NCBI GenBank assembly: GCA_964563585.1
Contig: CAZLXG010000006.1
Span: 1-53,311, forward strand
Direction: 5' to 3'
DNA from: CAZLXG01 sp964563585
GTDB taxonomy: Bacteria > Bacteroidota > Bacteroidia > Flavobacteriales > Flavobacteriaceae
DNA length: 53,311 nucleotides
The notes under the pieces were generated by a model that saw only the letters and a list, made by a program, of their open reading frames with translations, did no database searches and was not told the origin of the DNA. This document shows positions 34,243 through 43,449 of this stretch, one piece after another. Positions within the stretch are counted from its first letter, which is position 1, and each line of letters begins with the position of its first letter. Position numbers and translations under genes: made by a program.

Positions 34243-35346
34243 TTAATTTAAACTCGCTTTGGTTTGTTTTATAACTTCTAAATAATCTTTTGTTAATGCT
34301 GGACCATCAAAAAAAGTAACACCCTTAGCTCCATTTATTTTAGCTAATAAAATAGCTTCTTTAAGTTCTTCTGACGATTTAAATGGTGGTAAATACACTC
34401 CTGTATTAATGCCTATTCCTCTATTTTTAACATCTTCAACACCTTGTTTTGTGGCGTAACCAATCCAATCGATTTCCTCGTTGTAAAACCCGTGATATAT
34501 CATTGGATATACTTCATCTATAGTCCATTTATCCCAACGTTGACGCACCATGTGATCTGCCATTTCTGGGTAAGGAAACACAGCTGCTGTTAAGTTTTTA
34601 TTGTATTTATGTACAATATGGTAAGCATCATCTACCACAGCTTTAATAGCATTTAGTCTGAAATTTTTCCATTCCATATCTATAGACGTATTTTCAATTT
34701 TTCTTGGATTTTTGTGATGCAATTTTTCAAATTCACTTACACAAACATCACAATAGCAAAAATCGAACTCTGGTAACTCTACATCCTGAACTAAATTATA
34801 TTTAGGAAGTAATCCTATTGGTAAAAAAATATCTGAAAAACGAATATAATCTAAATGTATACTTTCAATACCTTCTACTTTTGCCAACGCCTCTACTAAA
34901 TCCAAAATATGGTTTCGGGATTCTGTTCTTGTTGGACATAACCATTGGTAATAATCTACATAAGGTCTAGTATCAAAACACGATTTACCTTCTTTACTTA
35001 CCGCATACCATTCTGGATGTTTTAGTGCAACGGAATCTCCTGGACGATTCATAGCCATAATCCACGCATGTACTTTTAAACCTTTATCTGTTGCTATTGG
35101 AACCAATCTTTTTAAAAGCACAGGATCTGTTCCTGTATTAATTAAAACCTCATCAATTCCTGCATTTTTATATTTGGTGAATTCAGTAACATAATCTTCA
35201 TTAGACTTTTCTTTATTGGCTGTTATCCACACTCCAAATTCAAATTCAGTTTTTGGGTTTTCAACACTATTCTCCTTTTTTATCTTTTCTTTACAAGAAG
35301 CTAGACTTAAAACAAGTGCTATTAATAATATATGTAATATTTTCAT
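34243..35346 (-). CDS. Putative TIM-barrel glycoside hydrolase-like lipoprotein, specificity unknown
   Basis: I use the ATG at 35346: it gives the lipoprotein leader MKILHILLIALVLSLASC (Cys18) and a 7-base gap, whereas the ATG at 35376 overlaps the previous gene by 23 bases. The 367-residue protein looks like the GHL10/COG1649-type barrels: FGVWITANK (38-46), repeated strand-helix units, KVHAWIMAMNRPGD, a barrel motif HLDYIRFSD (164-172), a paired-cysteine loop FCYCDVC (about 197-203), NLTAAVFPYPEM and WTIDEVYPMIYHGF. Candidate catalytic acids are Asp in HLDYIRF and the acids in FPYPE or DEVYP. It is not a recognised GH family member for me. Placed between the CBM9-like gene and GH92, it may attack N-glycan or glycopeptide parts not covered by the other enzymes. 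Confidence 0.65.
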   Translation of the reverse strand: MKILHILLIALVLSLASCKEKIKKENSVENPKTEFEFGVWITANKEKSNEDYVTEFTKYKNAGIDEVLINTGTDPVLLKRLVPIATDKGLKVHAWIMAMNRPGDSVALKHPEWYAVSKEGKSCFDTRPYVDYYQWLCPTRTESRNHILDLVEALAKVEGIESIHLDYIRFSDIFLPIGLLPKYNLVQDVELPEFDFCYCDVCVSEFEKLHHKNPRKIENTSIDMEWKNFRLNAIKAVVDDAYHIVHKYNKNLTAAVFPYPEMADHMVRQRWDKWTIDEVYPMIYHGFYNEEIDWIGYATKQGVEDVKNRGIGINTGVYLPPFKSSEELKEAILLAKINGAKGVTFFDGPALTKDYLEVIKQTKASLN

Positions 35347-35353
35347 TTTTAAT

Positions 35354-36427
35354 TTATTTTGATATGAATTTACCATCTTCTTTTAGTATTAAAGTTTTAT
35401 GAGAAAATGGACTTACAACAGTTAAATTGTATCCTGTACTATGATTTTCAATTATTGGTTTCAAAACCTTACCATCAACCATGATTTCTAAAGTTGTTAG
35501 ACTATCAATAGTAGATGCATACGATGCATGTATTTTATAATATTTTTTTTGAGTTCTATACAACTTATAAAGTTCCCATTTTATTTTTTCGTCTTGAGGA
35601 ATAGTAAAATCATCTTTTTCACCTGCTTTTTTTGAAGAAAAATAAACATACCCCCACTTTTCTGGTTCATGCATATTAATTACTCCCGTAGGAGACCATA
35701 CCCAATTATGTTCTGGTAAATATTTACCTGTATTGCCCTTTTTTCGTTGATATTTTCCATTAGTAATTTGAAACTCCCAATTTACTCTTGAGAAATTAAC
35801 CCTCCAAAATTTGTTAACTGGTACATTCTCTTCAAAATAAGATTTTTTGTATACCCTCCATGGAATTGCTATTTCTAAAATCCAACCTTCATCAATATCA
35901 TTCGATTTATTAATAGTTCCGTTTATTTTAACAGCTGATTTTAAGCCTGTAAGTGTCCAATCGTTTAATACCACATTACCTACTTCGCGATACGGCTTAT
36001 TTATGAACATATCCCAAACGGTATTCAAGGCATTTATTTCTAATTCGTAATAATTATGAGTATCTCCATCTGGGTCGATAAAAACCTCAAAATCATTATT
36101 ATAAAAAATAATAGTATCTCGTTGTTTTAAATCTGCCCACACATGTGGTTCATCAAGTTTTGCAAGGATGTAATAGTATTTATCATCCCAAAGCATTTTA
36201 ACTTGTGTATTGTATTTTGGTTTTTCTATACCTTCAATATCAATAAAAGAATTAGACCATTCTACTTTGCTCCAAGAGATATCAGATGTATCTCCATCAA
36301 TATTAATAGCTTCCGATGCTTTGTATGCCACAAAACTTTTTGGTGCTTTATTTATCTTAGTTTGCGCACAACTAACCATTGATGAACAAACAAATAACAC
36401 TATTACCACTTTAAGTTTTAAATACAT
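35354..36427 (-). CDS. CBM9-like carbohydrate-binding lipoprotein
   Basis: A 357-residue lipoprotein (lipobox SMVSC, Cys20). Residues about 34-240 match the carbohydrate-binding CBM9/DOMON-like fold seen in many Bacteroidota: AINIDGDTSDISWSKVEWSN, VKMLWDDKYYYILAKLDEPH, FYNNDFEVFIDPDGDTHNYY, YELEINALNTVWDM, GWILEIAIPWRVY and FWRVNFSRVNWEFQ. The remaining 120 residues are not recognised. No catalytic motif is visible, so binding to glycan or a structural role is the best guess. Its gene lies 7 bases after GH130 and 7 bases before the GH-like gene, so the two lipoproteins may work as a pair. Confidence 0.7.
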   Translation of the reverse strand: MYLKLKVVIVLFVCSSMVSCAQTKINKAPKSFVAYKASEAINIDGDTSDISWSKVEWSNSFIDIEGIEKPKYNTQVKMLWDDKYYYILAKLDEPHVWADLKQRDTIIFYNNDFEVFIDPDGDTHNYYELEINALNTVWDMFINKPYREVGNVVLNDWTLTGLKSAVKINGTINKSNDIDEGWILEIAIPWRVYKKSYFEENVPVNKFWRVNFSRVNWEFQITNGKYQRKKGNTGKYLPEHNWVWSPTGVINMHEPEKWGYVYFSSKKAGEKDDFTIPQDEKIKWELYKLYRTQKKYYKIHASYASTIDSLTTLEIMVDGKVLKPIIENHSTGYNLTVVSPFSHKTLILKEDGKFISK

Positions 36428-36434
36428 AATAAGC

Positions 36435-37406
36435 TTACAAACTATTATCTTTTGTGTATTGAACTACTTCACTTAATTTACCAAATGCCATTGCTACAAC
36501 CGTATCTGCTCCACCATAATAAATAGCAAGTTTATCTTCTTCATAATCATGTAAAGCAGCGCATGGAAACACCACGTTTGGCACATCGCCAACCATTTCA
36601 TATTGTTCGGCAGGCCCTAACAAATAAGGTTGTGTTCTATATTTAACCTGATCTGGTGATTTTTCATCTAAAATTGCGGCTCCCATAGCATAACGAAAAC
36701 CGTTACATGTATTTATCACACCATGATATATCATAAGCCAACCATCTTCTGTAAGTATAGGTATTGGTCCTGCTCCAATTTTTGTGCATTGCCATGCGCT
36801 ATCTTCAAATTGAGTTGTTTTCATCACACAACGATGCTCTCCCCAATATTTCATATCTGGGCTATAACTTATATAAATATCACCAAATGATGTATGTCCA
36901 TTATCACTTGGACGACTTAACATGGCGTACTTTCCATTTATCTTTTTTGGAAATAATACTCCATTTCTATTGAATGGTAAAAATGCATTTTCGCATTGAA
37001 AAAAAACTTTAAAATCGTACGTATAGCCTATTCCTATAGTTGGTCCATTATAACCATTACACCAAGTAATCCAATATCGATCTTCAATAAAAACAACACG
37101 GGGGTCGTATTTATAATCTGAATCAATCATTTTAGTGTTACCCGCTTTCATTTTAATAGGCTCGTGATTAATATCCCAATCAATACCATTTTCGCTAAAA
37201 CCAGAAAAAATATTCATCTGAACTGCTTTGTTATCACATCTAAAAACACCTGCAAAACCATCTTTAAATGGAACAATAGCGCTATTAAATATACTATTAG
37301 ATGATGGTATATCATACCTATTAATAATAGGATTAGAATTGTAACGCCATAATACATCTTGACAATTTTCTGGTTTATCTTGCCAAGGGATTTTATTTTT
37401 TTGCAT
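36435..37406 (-). CDS. GH130 beta-1,4-mannosyl-N-acetylglucosamine phosphorylase (probable)
   Basis: A 323-residue protein with no signal peptide, so cytoplasmic. It has the five-bladed GH130 motifs: NSAIVPFKDGFAGVFRCDN, YKYDPRVVFIEDRYW with the catalytic Asp101, NGVLFPKKINGKYAMLSRPS, GDIYISYSPDMKYWGEHR, and YYGGADTVVAMAFGKLSE. The RPSDNGH and GGADTVV motifs resemble the GH130_2 group, whose member BT1033 phosphorolyses Man-beta-1,4-GlcNAc to mannose 1-phosphate and GlcNAc in N-glycan breakdown. The adjacent symporter gene lies 2 bases upstream, so the two probably import and split the core disaccharide. A role on other beta-mannosides is the alternative. Confidence 0.9.
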   Translation of the reverse strand: MQKNKIPWQDKPENCQDVLWRYNSNPIINRYDIPSSNSIFNSAIVPFKDGFAGVFRCDNKAVQMNIFSGFSENGIDWDINHEPIKMKAGNTKMIDSDYKYDPRVVFIEDRYWITWCNGYNGPTIGIGYTYDFKVFFQCENAFLPFNRNGVLFPKKINGKYAMLSRPSDNGHTSFGDIYISYSPDMKYWGEHRCVMKTTQFEDSAWQCTKIGAGPIPILTEDGWLMIYHGVINTCNGFRYAMGAAILDEKSPDQVKYRTQPYLLGPAEQYEMVGDVPNVVFPCAALHDYEEDKLAIYYGGADTVVAMAFGKLSEVVQYTKDNSL

Positions 37407-37408
37407 GC

Positions 37409-39286
37409 TTAATCTTTATATTGCTTTACTTTATCTAGCCATGTAAATTTTAAAATTATTGATGTTATCACAAAAACTAATAATGCAATTAACGTTTTTG
37501 GGTAATCTCTAATTACAAAATAAATTGGCAACAAAATCATACTAGATTGCCAAACAACCCCAATAATACAATTTAGCATGTCTTTACTAAAATTTGTGTT
37601 TTTTTCAAAAAAGTCATCTTCACTTTTCAATTCTTTATATACTGGATTCCACCAACCCCATGGATGCACATTTTTATAGAATTTTTTTAAAGTTGTCATA
37701 CTAGTAGGTGGAGTAAGAAACGTTCCTAAAAAAGAGCCTAATAAAGATACAATAAAAATTATTGGGAATATATATATTGCGGATATTTGAGCTAATTCGT
37801 ACAACCAAGTCCCTATCTCAAAATTAGCTTTATTTTTATCTAACAAAAACTGTAGAGTTGCAATGATTAACCCCGAAGCCATACCCCAGAAATAACCCCA
37901 ACCATTAAAACGCCACCAAATCCATTTTAAAAAATTAGCTGCTACATATCCTCCATATAACGCGCTAGTAATCCAGAGTGTAATTGAGTTAATAGAATCG
38001 GCAAAAAAACCCATGACAACACCTAAAATCACTATAGCAAAAGATGCTAAATGACTTACTTTTATATAATGCTTGCTACTTGCTGATGGCTTAAAATATT
38101 TTTTATAAATATCATTTACTATATATGCTGGTCCTGAATTTACAAAAGCAGAAAACGTTGACATAAAAGCAGCTAACAACCCTGCCAATAACAAACCTTT
38201 AATACCAATTGGAATATGATTATTAATTACTTTAGGCAAAATGATTTCTAAATCATCTTGATTTAATAATTGAGATGATGCCATTTCTGGGGCTAAATAA
38301 ACCAACCCAAGAACCACTATTCCTCCTATAAATAGATAACGAGGAATAAATAATACTAAATTTGTAAAACCACTCATATAAGCTGCTTCTTTTACAGAAC
38401 GGGTTGATAATATACGTTGCATATCGTAGCTTGGTGTTGGACCTGCTATACTTGCAAAAAAACCTTTAAATAAAGACATACCTATAAAGGCTCCAAACAT
38501 CTTATATCCTTGAGTGTCAATAAGGTTATTAAATGCTTCATATTTACCTATCCAAGACCCTTCAAGCTCCCATCCAAAAAAAATGTTATTCCATTCTGTT
38601 GAAATCACATTACTTATTTCAATATCAGATATTGTAAAAAAACCATATCCTGCTATTAAACCCCCTGTTAATGTCATAATACCGTATTGCAATACTTCTG
38701 TAGCAACAACTGAGAACATTCCTCCTTTAATTGTATAAAGTGTTGTTAAGAAAATAATTATTAAAGCATAACTTTGCTCTGATGTTAGTATAACACTTTC
38801 ATTTATATTCAATGCTAAATCCCATGGCAGAATAATAGTCATAAACTTACCTATACCTTCGAAAAAATATGCGATAAAACCTATAGTAGCTATAATTGCA
38901 AATATTGCTACTATAATATGAGATGCTCTTCCTGCTTTTTTATTGCCAAAGCGAGTAAGAATCCACTCAGACCCCGTCATAATGTTTGATTTCCTTATCC
39001 AAGCAGCCAAAAACATCATAACAAAAATTTGATTGAAAATTGGCCATACCCACATGAACATAAAGCTTTTTACTCCATATAGAAATAAAATACCTACCAT
39101 CCACGCTGTACCAGAAACATCGAACATTCCTGAACCATTACTTAACCCTAAGTAATACCACTTAATAGATTTTCCTCCCAGAAAATATGAATCTAACCCC
39201 TTAGACGCACGTTTAGAAACCCAAATACCAACACCAAGTGTTAATATAATATAAACTAATATTATTGATGTATCTATAACATGCAT
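37409..39286 (-). CDS. Sodium:solute symporter (SSS/SLC5 family)
   Basis: A 625-residue inner-membrane transporter with about 14 predicted membrane segments, starting MHVIDTSIILVYIILTLGVG. Family traits are KRASKGLDSYFLGGKSIKWY at the first cytoplasmic loop, a GLSNGSGMFDVSGTAWMVGI segment, GMFSVVATEVLQYGIMTLTG and a long central hydrophilic region with YDMQRILSTRSVKEAAYMSG. The C terminus has an extra hydrophobic part and a loop before the last segments, longer than bacterial PutP (about 500). It overlaps the preceding GH92 stop by 1 base and lies 2 bases before GH130. Substrate is not readable; mannosyl-GlcNAc, mannose or GlcNAc is the inference from context. Confidence 0.9.
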   Translation of the reverse strand: MHVIDTSIILVYIILTLGVGIWVSKRASKGLDSYFLGGKSIKWYYLGLSNGSGMFDVSGTAWMVGILFLYGVKSFMFMWVWPIFNQIFVMMFLAAWIRKSNIMTGSEWILTRFGNKKAGRASHIIVAIFAIIATIGFIAYFFEGIGKFMTIILPWDLALNINESVILTSEQSYALIIIFLTTLYTIKGGMFSVVATEVLQYGIMTLTGGLIAGYGFFTISDIEISNVISTEWNNIFFGWELEGSWIGKYEAFNNLIDTQGYKMFGAFIGMSLFKGFFASIAGPTPSYDMQRILSTRSVKEAAYMSGFTNLVLFIPRYLFIGGIVVLGLVYLAPEMASSQLLNQDDLEIILPKVINNHIPIGIKGLLLAGLLAAFMSTFSAFVNSGPAYIVNDIYKKYFKPSASSKHYIKVSHLASFAIVILGVVMGFFADSINSITLWITSALYGGYVAANFLKWIWWRFNGWGYFWGMASGLIIATLQFLLDKNKANFEIGTWLYELAQISAIYIFPIIFIVSLLGSFLGTFLTPPTSMTTLKKFYKNVHPWGWWNPVYKELKSEDDFFEKNTNFSKDMLNCIIGVVWQSSMILLPIYFVIRDYPKTLIALLVFVITSIILKFTWLDKVKQYKD

Positions 39287-41544
39287 TATTTTTTCGGGTT
39301 TTTAATAATTCCCCAATTAACATTAGGTTGATTCCCCATAATAAATTGCAATGTTCCTCCTTCTAATATTTGCTGATGCGAAATAGTTGTTTTATTGTAT
39401 GCATTACCATTAAGCTTAGCAGACTGGATATATATATTCTTTTCTGAAACATTTTTAGCTTCAATTACAAAGGTTTTGTTTTCCGAAAGATTTATTGTTG
39501 ATTTTTCAAAAATGGGACTTCCTATTTCATATTCAGCTGAAGCTGGATTCATTGAATATAATCCAATTGAACTTAAAACGTACCAAGCACTCATTTGCCC
39601 ACAATCTTCATTTCCACTTAAACCATTTGGTGTTGTGTTATATTGAGTATCTAAAATATTACGTGCCCAATATTGCGTAAGCCATGGTTTATTGGCATGA
39701 TTAAATAAGTAAGCAATATGATGACTTGGCTCATTCCCATGTGCATATTGCCCAATTAAACCAGAAATATCAGCAGAAACATTTTTACCAGTAATCTCTG
39801 AGCTTTCAGTAAAGAGTTGCTCTAATCTATTTGTAAATATTTCATTACTACCATGCAAACTCACAAAATCTTCGACTGCATGTGGCACAAACCAACTGTG
39901 CTGCCAAGCATTTCCTTCGGTATAATCGGCTCCTTCTCTGTGTCTAGAATACTTAGGATCAAACGGTTCTTTCCATGATTTACCATCAACAGATTTACCT
40001 CTCATAAAACCAGTTTCTGCATCGAATAAATGTTTATACCCTTTAGATCTATTTAAAAAATATTGATAATCGACTTCTTTTCCTAATGCCTTTGCCATTT
40101 GTGCTACACACCAATCATCATAAGCAAATTCTAAAGTAATTGTAACTGATTCGTCTAATAAGCTATAAGGTATATATCCGTATTTTTTATAATGATTTAA
40201 GCCACGATCGTCTTGCATCATGGTGTTTTTCATAGCTTCATATGCTTTTTCAGGATCAAACCCTCTAATTCCTTTTAGATAAGCTTCTGCAATTACAGGA
40301 ATGGAATGATACCCTGTCATGGTATTCGTTTCATTTCCATAAAGCGTCCACACTGGTAATCTTTTTTTAGTTTCGTAATAAACTAACATTGTATTTATTA
40401 CATCTGAAACCCTATTAGGCTCTATTAAAGTAAGTAGCGGATGTTCTGCTCGAAAAGTATCCCAGAGTGATAAGGTTGAATATGCTGTATAATTATTAAC
40501 CCTTACTATACTATCGTTTTCTTTTCTAAATTGTCCATTTTTATCACTATAAGTTACTGGTGCCAATTGCGAATGATACATGGCTGTATAAAAAATTGTT
40601 TTAAGTGAATCTACAGGTGTTTCTACATTAATTTTAGTTAATCCTACATTCCAAGTATTCTCAGCTTCATTCTTTATAGTTTTAAAATCAAAATCTTTTT
40701 TGTCTAGATTATCTTTTGCATTGTTTATACTTACCGAAGACAAGGCTACTTTTGCTAATAATTCTTTATCACCTTTATTATTAAAAAACAATTGTATTGA
40801 TGTTTTTTCTCCTTCACCTTTATTTTTATCGACTACTTTATAATCTATATATAAATCATGGTTAACTATCGGTTTTGAGAATTTTGCAACAAAAAATACT
40901 TTTTGATTTTTTGCCCATCCTGTACTAAAACGGTAGCCACTTATGGTATACTCGTCTTCTATTTGTAATAATGTTTTTGTAGGTCTATCCCAATTAATTG
41001 CAAAACCTAAATCTATAATAACAGATTGTTGATTATCTTTAGCGTATGTGTATTTATGATATGCAGTACGTTGTAGGGTTGTTAACTCTACATTTATATT
41101 ATGGTCTTGAAGAAATACTTGATAGTATCCAGGACTAGCCTTTTCATTTTTATGACTATATGTAGACTTATAAGGAATTGAATCGCGAGATTTTGGTTCT
41201 ATTGATAAATCTATTTTTTTGCCTACTGGCATAAATAATATATCTGCTAAATCACCTATACCTGTTCCGCTTAAACTTAAATGACTAAAACCAACTACTA
41301 TAGAATCAGAATAATGATAGCCTGAACACCAATCCCATTGACCTCTTACCCCATTTACAGGACTAACTTGTAGCATACCAAAGGGCACCGTTGCTCCTGG
41401 ATATGTATGTCCATGACCACCTGTTCCTATAAAAGGGTTTACATAATTTGTTAAAAGTGTTTTACTATGCTCAATTTTGTCTGGTTTATTATTACAACTG
41501 ACAAATAATATTAATAGTAAAAAAAAGAATGTAATATTCTTCAT
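39286..41544 (-). CDS. GH92 exo-alpha-mannosidase (HLSLSGTG type), first gene of the long operon
   Basis: A 752-residue lipoprotein (lipobox LFVSC, Cys17). GH92 features: YVNPFIGTGGHGHTYPGATV, VPFGMLQVSPVNG, GFSHLSLSGTGIGDLADILF, SLWDTFRAEHPLLTLIEPNR, TEGNAWQHSWFVPH, GNEDCGQMSAWYVLSSIGLY. Both acid regions are kept. It begins the long minus-strand run, 131 bases from the divergent LytS-type kinase gene, so its promoter lies in 41545-41675. There I found no exact TAnnTTTG match in this direction; TACTTTTA is closest. It overlaps the symporter start by one base. Linkage specificity is not determinable from the sequence. Confidence 0.93.
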   Translation of the reverse strand: MKNITFFFLLLILFVSCNNKPDKIEHSKTLLTNYVNPFIGTGGHGHTYPGATVPFGMLQVSPVNGVRGQWDWCSGYHYSDSIVVGFSHLSLSGTGIGDLADILFMPVGKKIDLSIEPKSRDSIPYKSTYSHKNEKASPGYYQVFLQDHNINVELTTLQRTAYHKYTYAKDNQQSVIIDLGFAINWDRPTKTLLQIEDEYTISGYRFSTGWAKNQKVFFVAKFSKPIVNHDLYIDYKVVDKNKGEGEKTSIQLFFNNKGDKELLAKVALSSVSINNAKDNLDKKDFDFKTIKNEAENTWNVGLTKINVETPVDSLKTIFYTAMYHSQLAPVTYSDKNGQFRKENDSIVRVNNYTAYSTLSLWDTFRAEHPLLTLIEPNRVSDVINTMLVYYETKKRLPVWTLYGNETNTMTGYHSIPVIAEAYLKGIRGFDPEKAYEAMKNTMMQDDRGLNHYKKYGYIPYSLLDESVTITLEFAYDDWCVAQMAKALGKEVDYQYFLNRSKGYKHLFDAETGFMRGKSVDGKSWKEPFDPKYSRHREGADYTEGNAWQHSWFVPHAVEDFVSLHGSNEIFTNRLEQLFTESSEITGKNVSADISGLIGQYAHGNEPSHHIAYLFNHANKPWLTQYWARNILDTQYNTTPNGLSGNEDCGQMSAWYVLSSIGLYSMNPASAEYEIGSPIFEKSTINLSENKTFVIEAKNVSEKNIYIQSAKLNGNAYNKTTISHQQILEGGTLQFIMGNQPNVNWGIIKNPKK

Positions 41545-41675
41545 AAAAAATATTTTACAATGTTAAGTATATAAAAATTCATAAATTTAACCATTTATAA
41601 AAGTAATTTAGACAGACAACATAATAACTTAGTTAAACATCAAAAAAATCAAATAACTAATCATTTCTTTTAAAA
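41545..41675. promoter_or_regulatory. Divergent promoter region, GH92 operon and kinase-regulator pair
   Basis: 131 bases of A+T-rich DNA between divergent starts, which must hold promoters in both directions. On the minus strand a near-match to the -7 element (TACTTTTA) lies about 50 bases upstream of GH92. No clear operator repeat was found. Confidence 0.4.
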
Positions 41676-42734
41676 ATGAATTTTAATTCTAGTCCATTAT
41701 ATAAAGTATCTTTAATACACCATATCATTTTTTGGCTGATATATTTTCTTTTTAATGTATTCAGATGGGGGCTTTATTTTGATAATTATTTATATTCTTT
41801 TAAAACTGGTTTGTTAGGTTTTCCAATTCATATGACTTTATGTTATTTGAATATTTACCTTCTCATGCCTAAATTAGTATTTAAAAAAAAATATTTTTCT
41901 TATATTATTTTAATTTTATCAATCATATTTATTATGGTTGTTATAAAATTTAATTTAACTTACTTTTTAATAAGCAATAATGTTTGGCCTGAAGGCCCTG
42001 AAGCAATTAACCATCTAACGCTTAACTACACTATAGATATGATGATTGGTGAACTATATGTAATTACGTTTGTTACAGCTATTAAAATAACTTTAGATTT
42101 TTTAAAAGAACACAAACGTGTAACCGATCTTGAAAAAGCACAATTAGAGACCGAATTACTGTTTTTAAAAACTCAAATTTCTCCTCATTTTTTTTTTAAT
42201 ACGTTAAACAACATATATTCTCTAGCTGTTGAAAATTCTAAAAAAACACCAAAAATTATTTTGAAACTTTCTGAGTTAATGCGCTATTTACTATACGATA
42301 CTAAAAGCAAAAGGCAATCTTTAGAAAATGAAATTCTTTGTATTCAAAATTATTTAGATTTAGAAAGAGTTAGACATAATGAACGGTTAGAAATTAACAT
42401 GTCTGTTTCTGGTGATATTCAAGATAAGAAAATTGCTCCTATTTTACTACTTTCATTTGTAGAAAATGCGTTTAAACACGGTGCAAATAAAAATATTGGA
42501 AAAGTAAACATTGTTATTGATTTAGTTATTAAAAAAGATTTTCTTTATTTTTCTATATCCAACCCAATGCCTATAAAAACTAAACACGAAGAACGCTTTT
42601 CTAAATCCAAGGGCATTGGTTTAGAAAATGTAAAAAAAAGACTAGCTTTAGGCTACAACGTAAACGATTACAATTTAACTATTAAAAGTAAAAACAATAA
42701 ATTTATTGTAAAACTTAAAATAAAAATATCATGA
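41676..42734 (+). CDS. LytS/YehU-type sensor histidine kinase 1
   Basis: A 352-residue membrane kinase of the His_kinase (PF06580) family. Four hydrophobic segments in residues about 12-140 form the sensor, with short periplasmic loops containing WPEGPEAINHLTLNY. The phospho-acceptor is His171 in TQISPHFFFNTLNNIYSLAV, followed by PKIILKLSELMRYLLYD, LENEILCIQNYLDLERVRH and the ATP-binding GIGLENVKKRL. It is translationally coupled (ATGA overlap) to the LytTR regulator that follows. The partner pair at 45924-47682 is a clear paralogue. Its position beside the PUL, divergent from GH92, makes it the likely sensor for that operon. Confidence 0.92.
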   Translation: MNFNSSPLYKVSLIHHIIFWLIYFLFNVFRWGLYFDNYLYSFKTGLLGFPIHMTLCYLNIYLLMPKLVFKKKYFSYIILILSIIFIMVVIKFNLTYFLISNNVWPEGPEAINHLTLNYTIDMMIGELYVITFVTAIKITLDFLKEHKRVTDLEKAQLETELLFLKTQISPHFFFNTLNNIYSLAVENSKKTPKIILKLSELMRYLLYDTKSKRQSLENEILCIQNYLDLERVRHNERLEINMSVSGDIQDKKIAPILLLSFVENAFKHGANKNIGKVNIVIDLVIKKDFLYFSISNPMPIKTKHEERFSKSKGIGLENVKKRLALGYNVNDYNLTIKSKNNKFIVKLKIKIS

Positions 42735-43441
42735 CAGTAAAGTGTTTAATTATAGATGATGAACCATTAGCTATTAATATTATCAAAAATTACTTAGAGC
42801 AAATTGAAAATTTTGAACTGGCAAACTCATTTACCAATCCTATTGATGGTTTAAATTTTTTAAAAAATAACACTATTGATGTTATTTTTTTAGATATTAA
42901 TATGCCTGTTTTAGATGGTATAAATTTTATAAAAAGTTTAGAAAATCCTCCTTTAGTAATAATTACTAGTGCATATGATAAGTTTGCAATAGAAACTTAT
43001 GAATTAGATGTTTTAGATTATTTAGTAAAACCCATTGAGTTTCCTCGATTTATGAAATCATTAAATAAAATCAACAAAAGGCTTAATAACAACAAGTCCC
43101 TTTATGACAATACAAAAGAACGCCCATTTCTTTTTGTGAAAATTGATAAAAAGAAAATGAAAAAGATTTTTTTAGACGAAATCTTAATTATTGAATCTTT
43201 AAAAGATTATTTAAAAATCAACACAACAACAGGTAAATACATAATACACAGCACACTAACAGATTTTACTAACTTATTACCTTCAAGAGATTTTATAAGA
43301 ATACACAGATCTTACACAATTGCTATAGATAAAATAGATGCCGTAGAAGGCAATAGCATAGAGATGGAAGGTATTAGATATGTTATTGGCAGATCGTACG
43401 TTCACGATGTAAAACAAAAAATATTAAACTCATCAATTTAA
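42731..43441 (+). CDS. LytTR response regulator 1
   Basis: A 236-residue regulator with a receiver domain (residues 1-120; acidic pair DDEP at 9-12 and phospho-acceptor Asp55 in IFLDINMPVLDG) and a C-terminal LytTR DNA-binding domain (about 130-235; FLFVKIDKKKMKKIFLDEIL and IRIHRSYTIAIDKIDAVEG). It overlaps the kinase gene by 4 bases, so both are made together. It ends 8 bases before the stop of the converging nagX gene. LytTR proteins bind direct repeats spaced about 20 bases apart; the phased GTTA array upstream of susC is a candidate target, by inference only. Confidence 0.92.
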   Translation: MTVKCLIIDDEPLAINIIKNYLEQIENFELANSFTNPIDGLNFLKNNTIDVIFLDINMPVLDGINFIKSLENPPLVIITSAYDKFAIETYELDVLDYLVKPIEFPRFMKSLNKINKRLNNNKSLYDNTKERPFLFVKIDKKKMKKIFLDEILIIESLKDYLKINTTTGKYIIHSTLTDFTNLLPSRDFIRIHRSYTIAIDKIDAVEGNSIEMEGIRYVIGRSYVHDVKQKILNSSI

Positions 43442-43449
43442 TACTCAAA

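Noticed and set aside
35347..35376. Upstream ATG for the GH-like lipoprotein gene
   Set aside because: It overlaps the previous gene by 23 bases and places ten polar residues before the lipoprotein leader; the ATG at 35346 fits better.
43442..43449. Terminator between the converging regulator 1 and nagX genes
   Set aside because: Only 8 bases separate them and no hairpin with a T run was found at either end.
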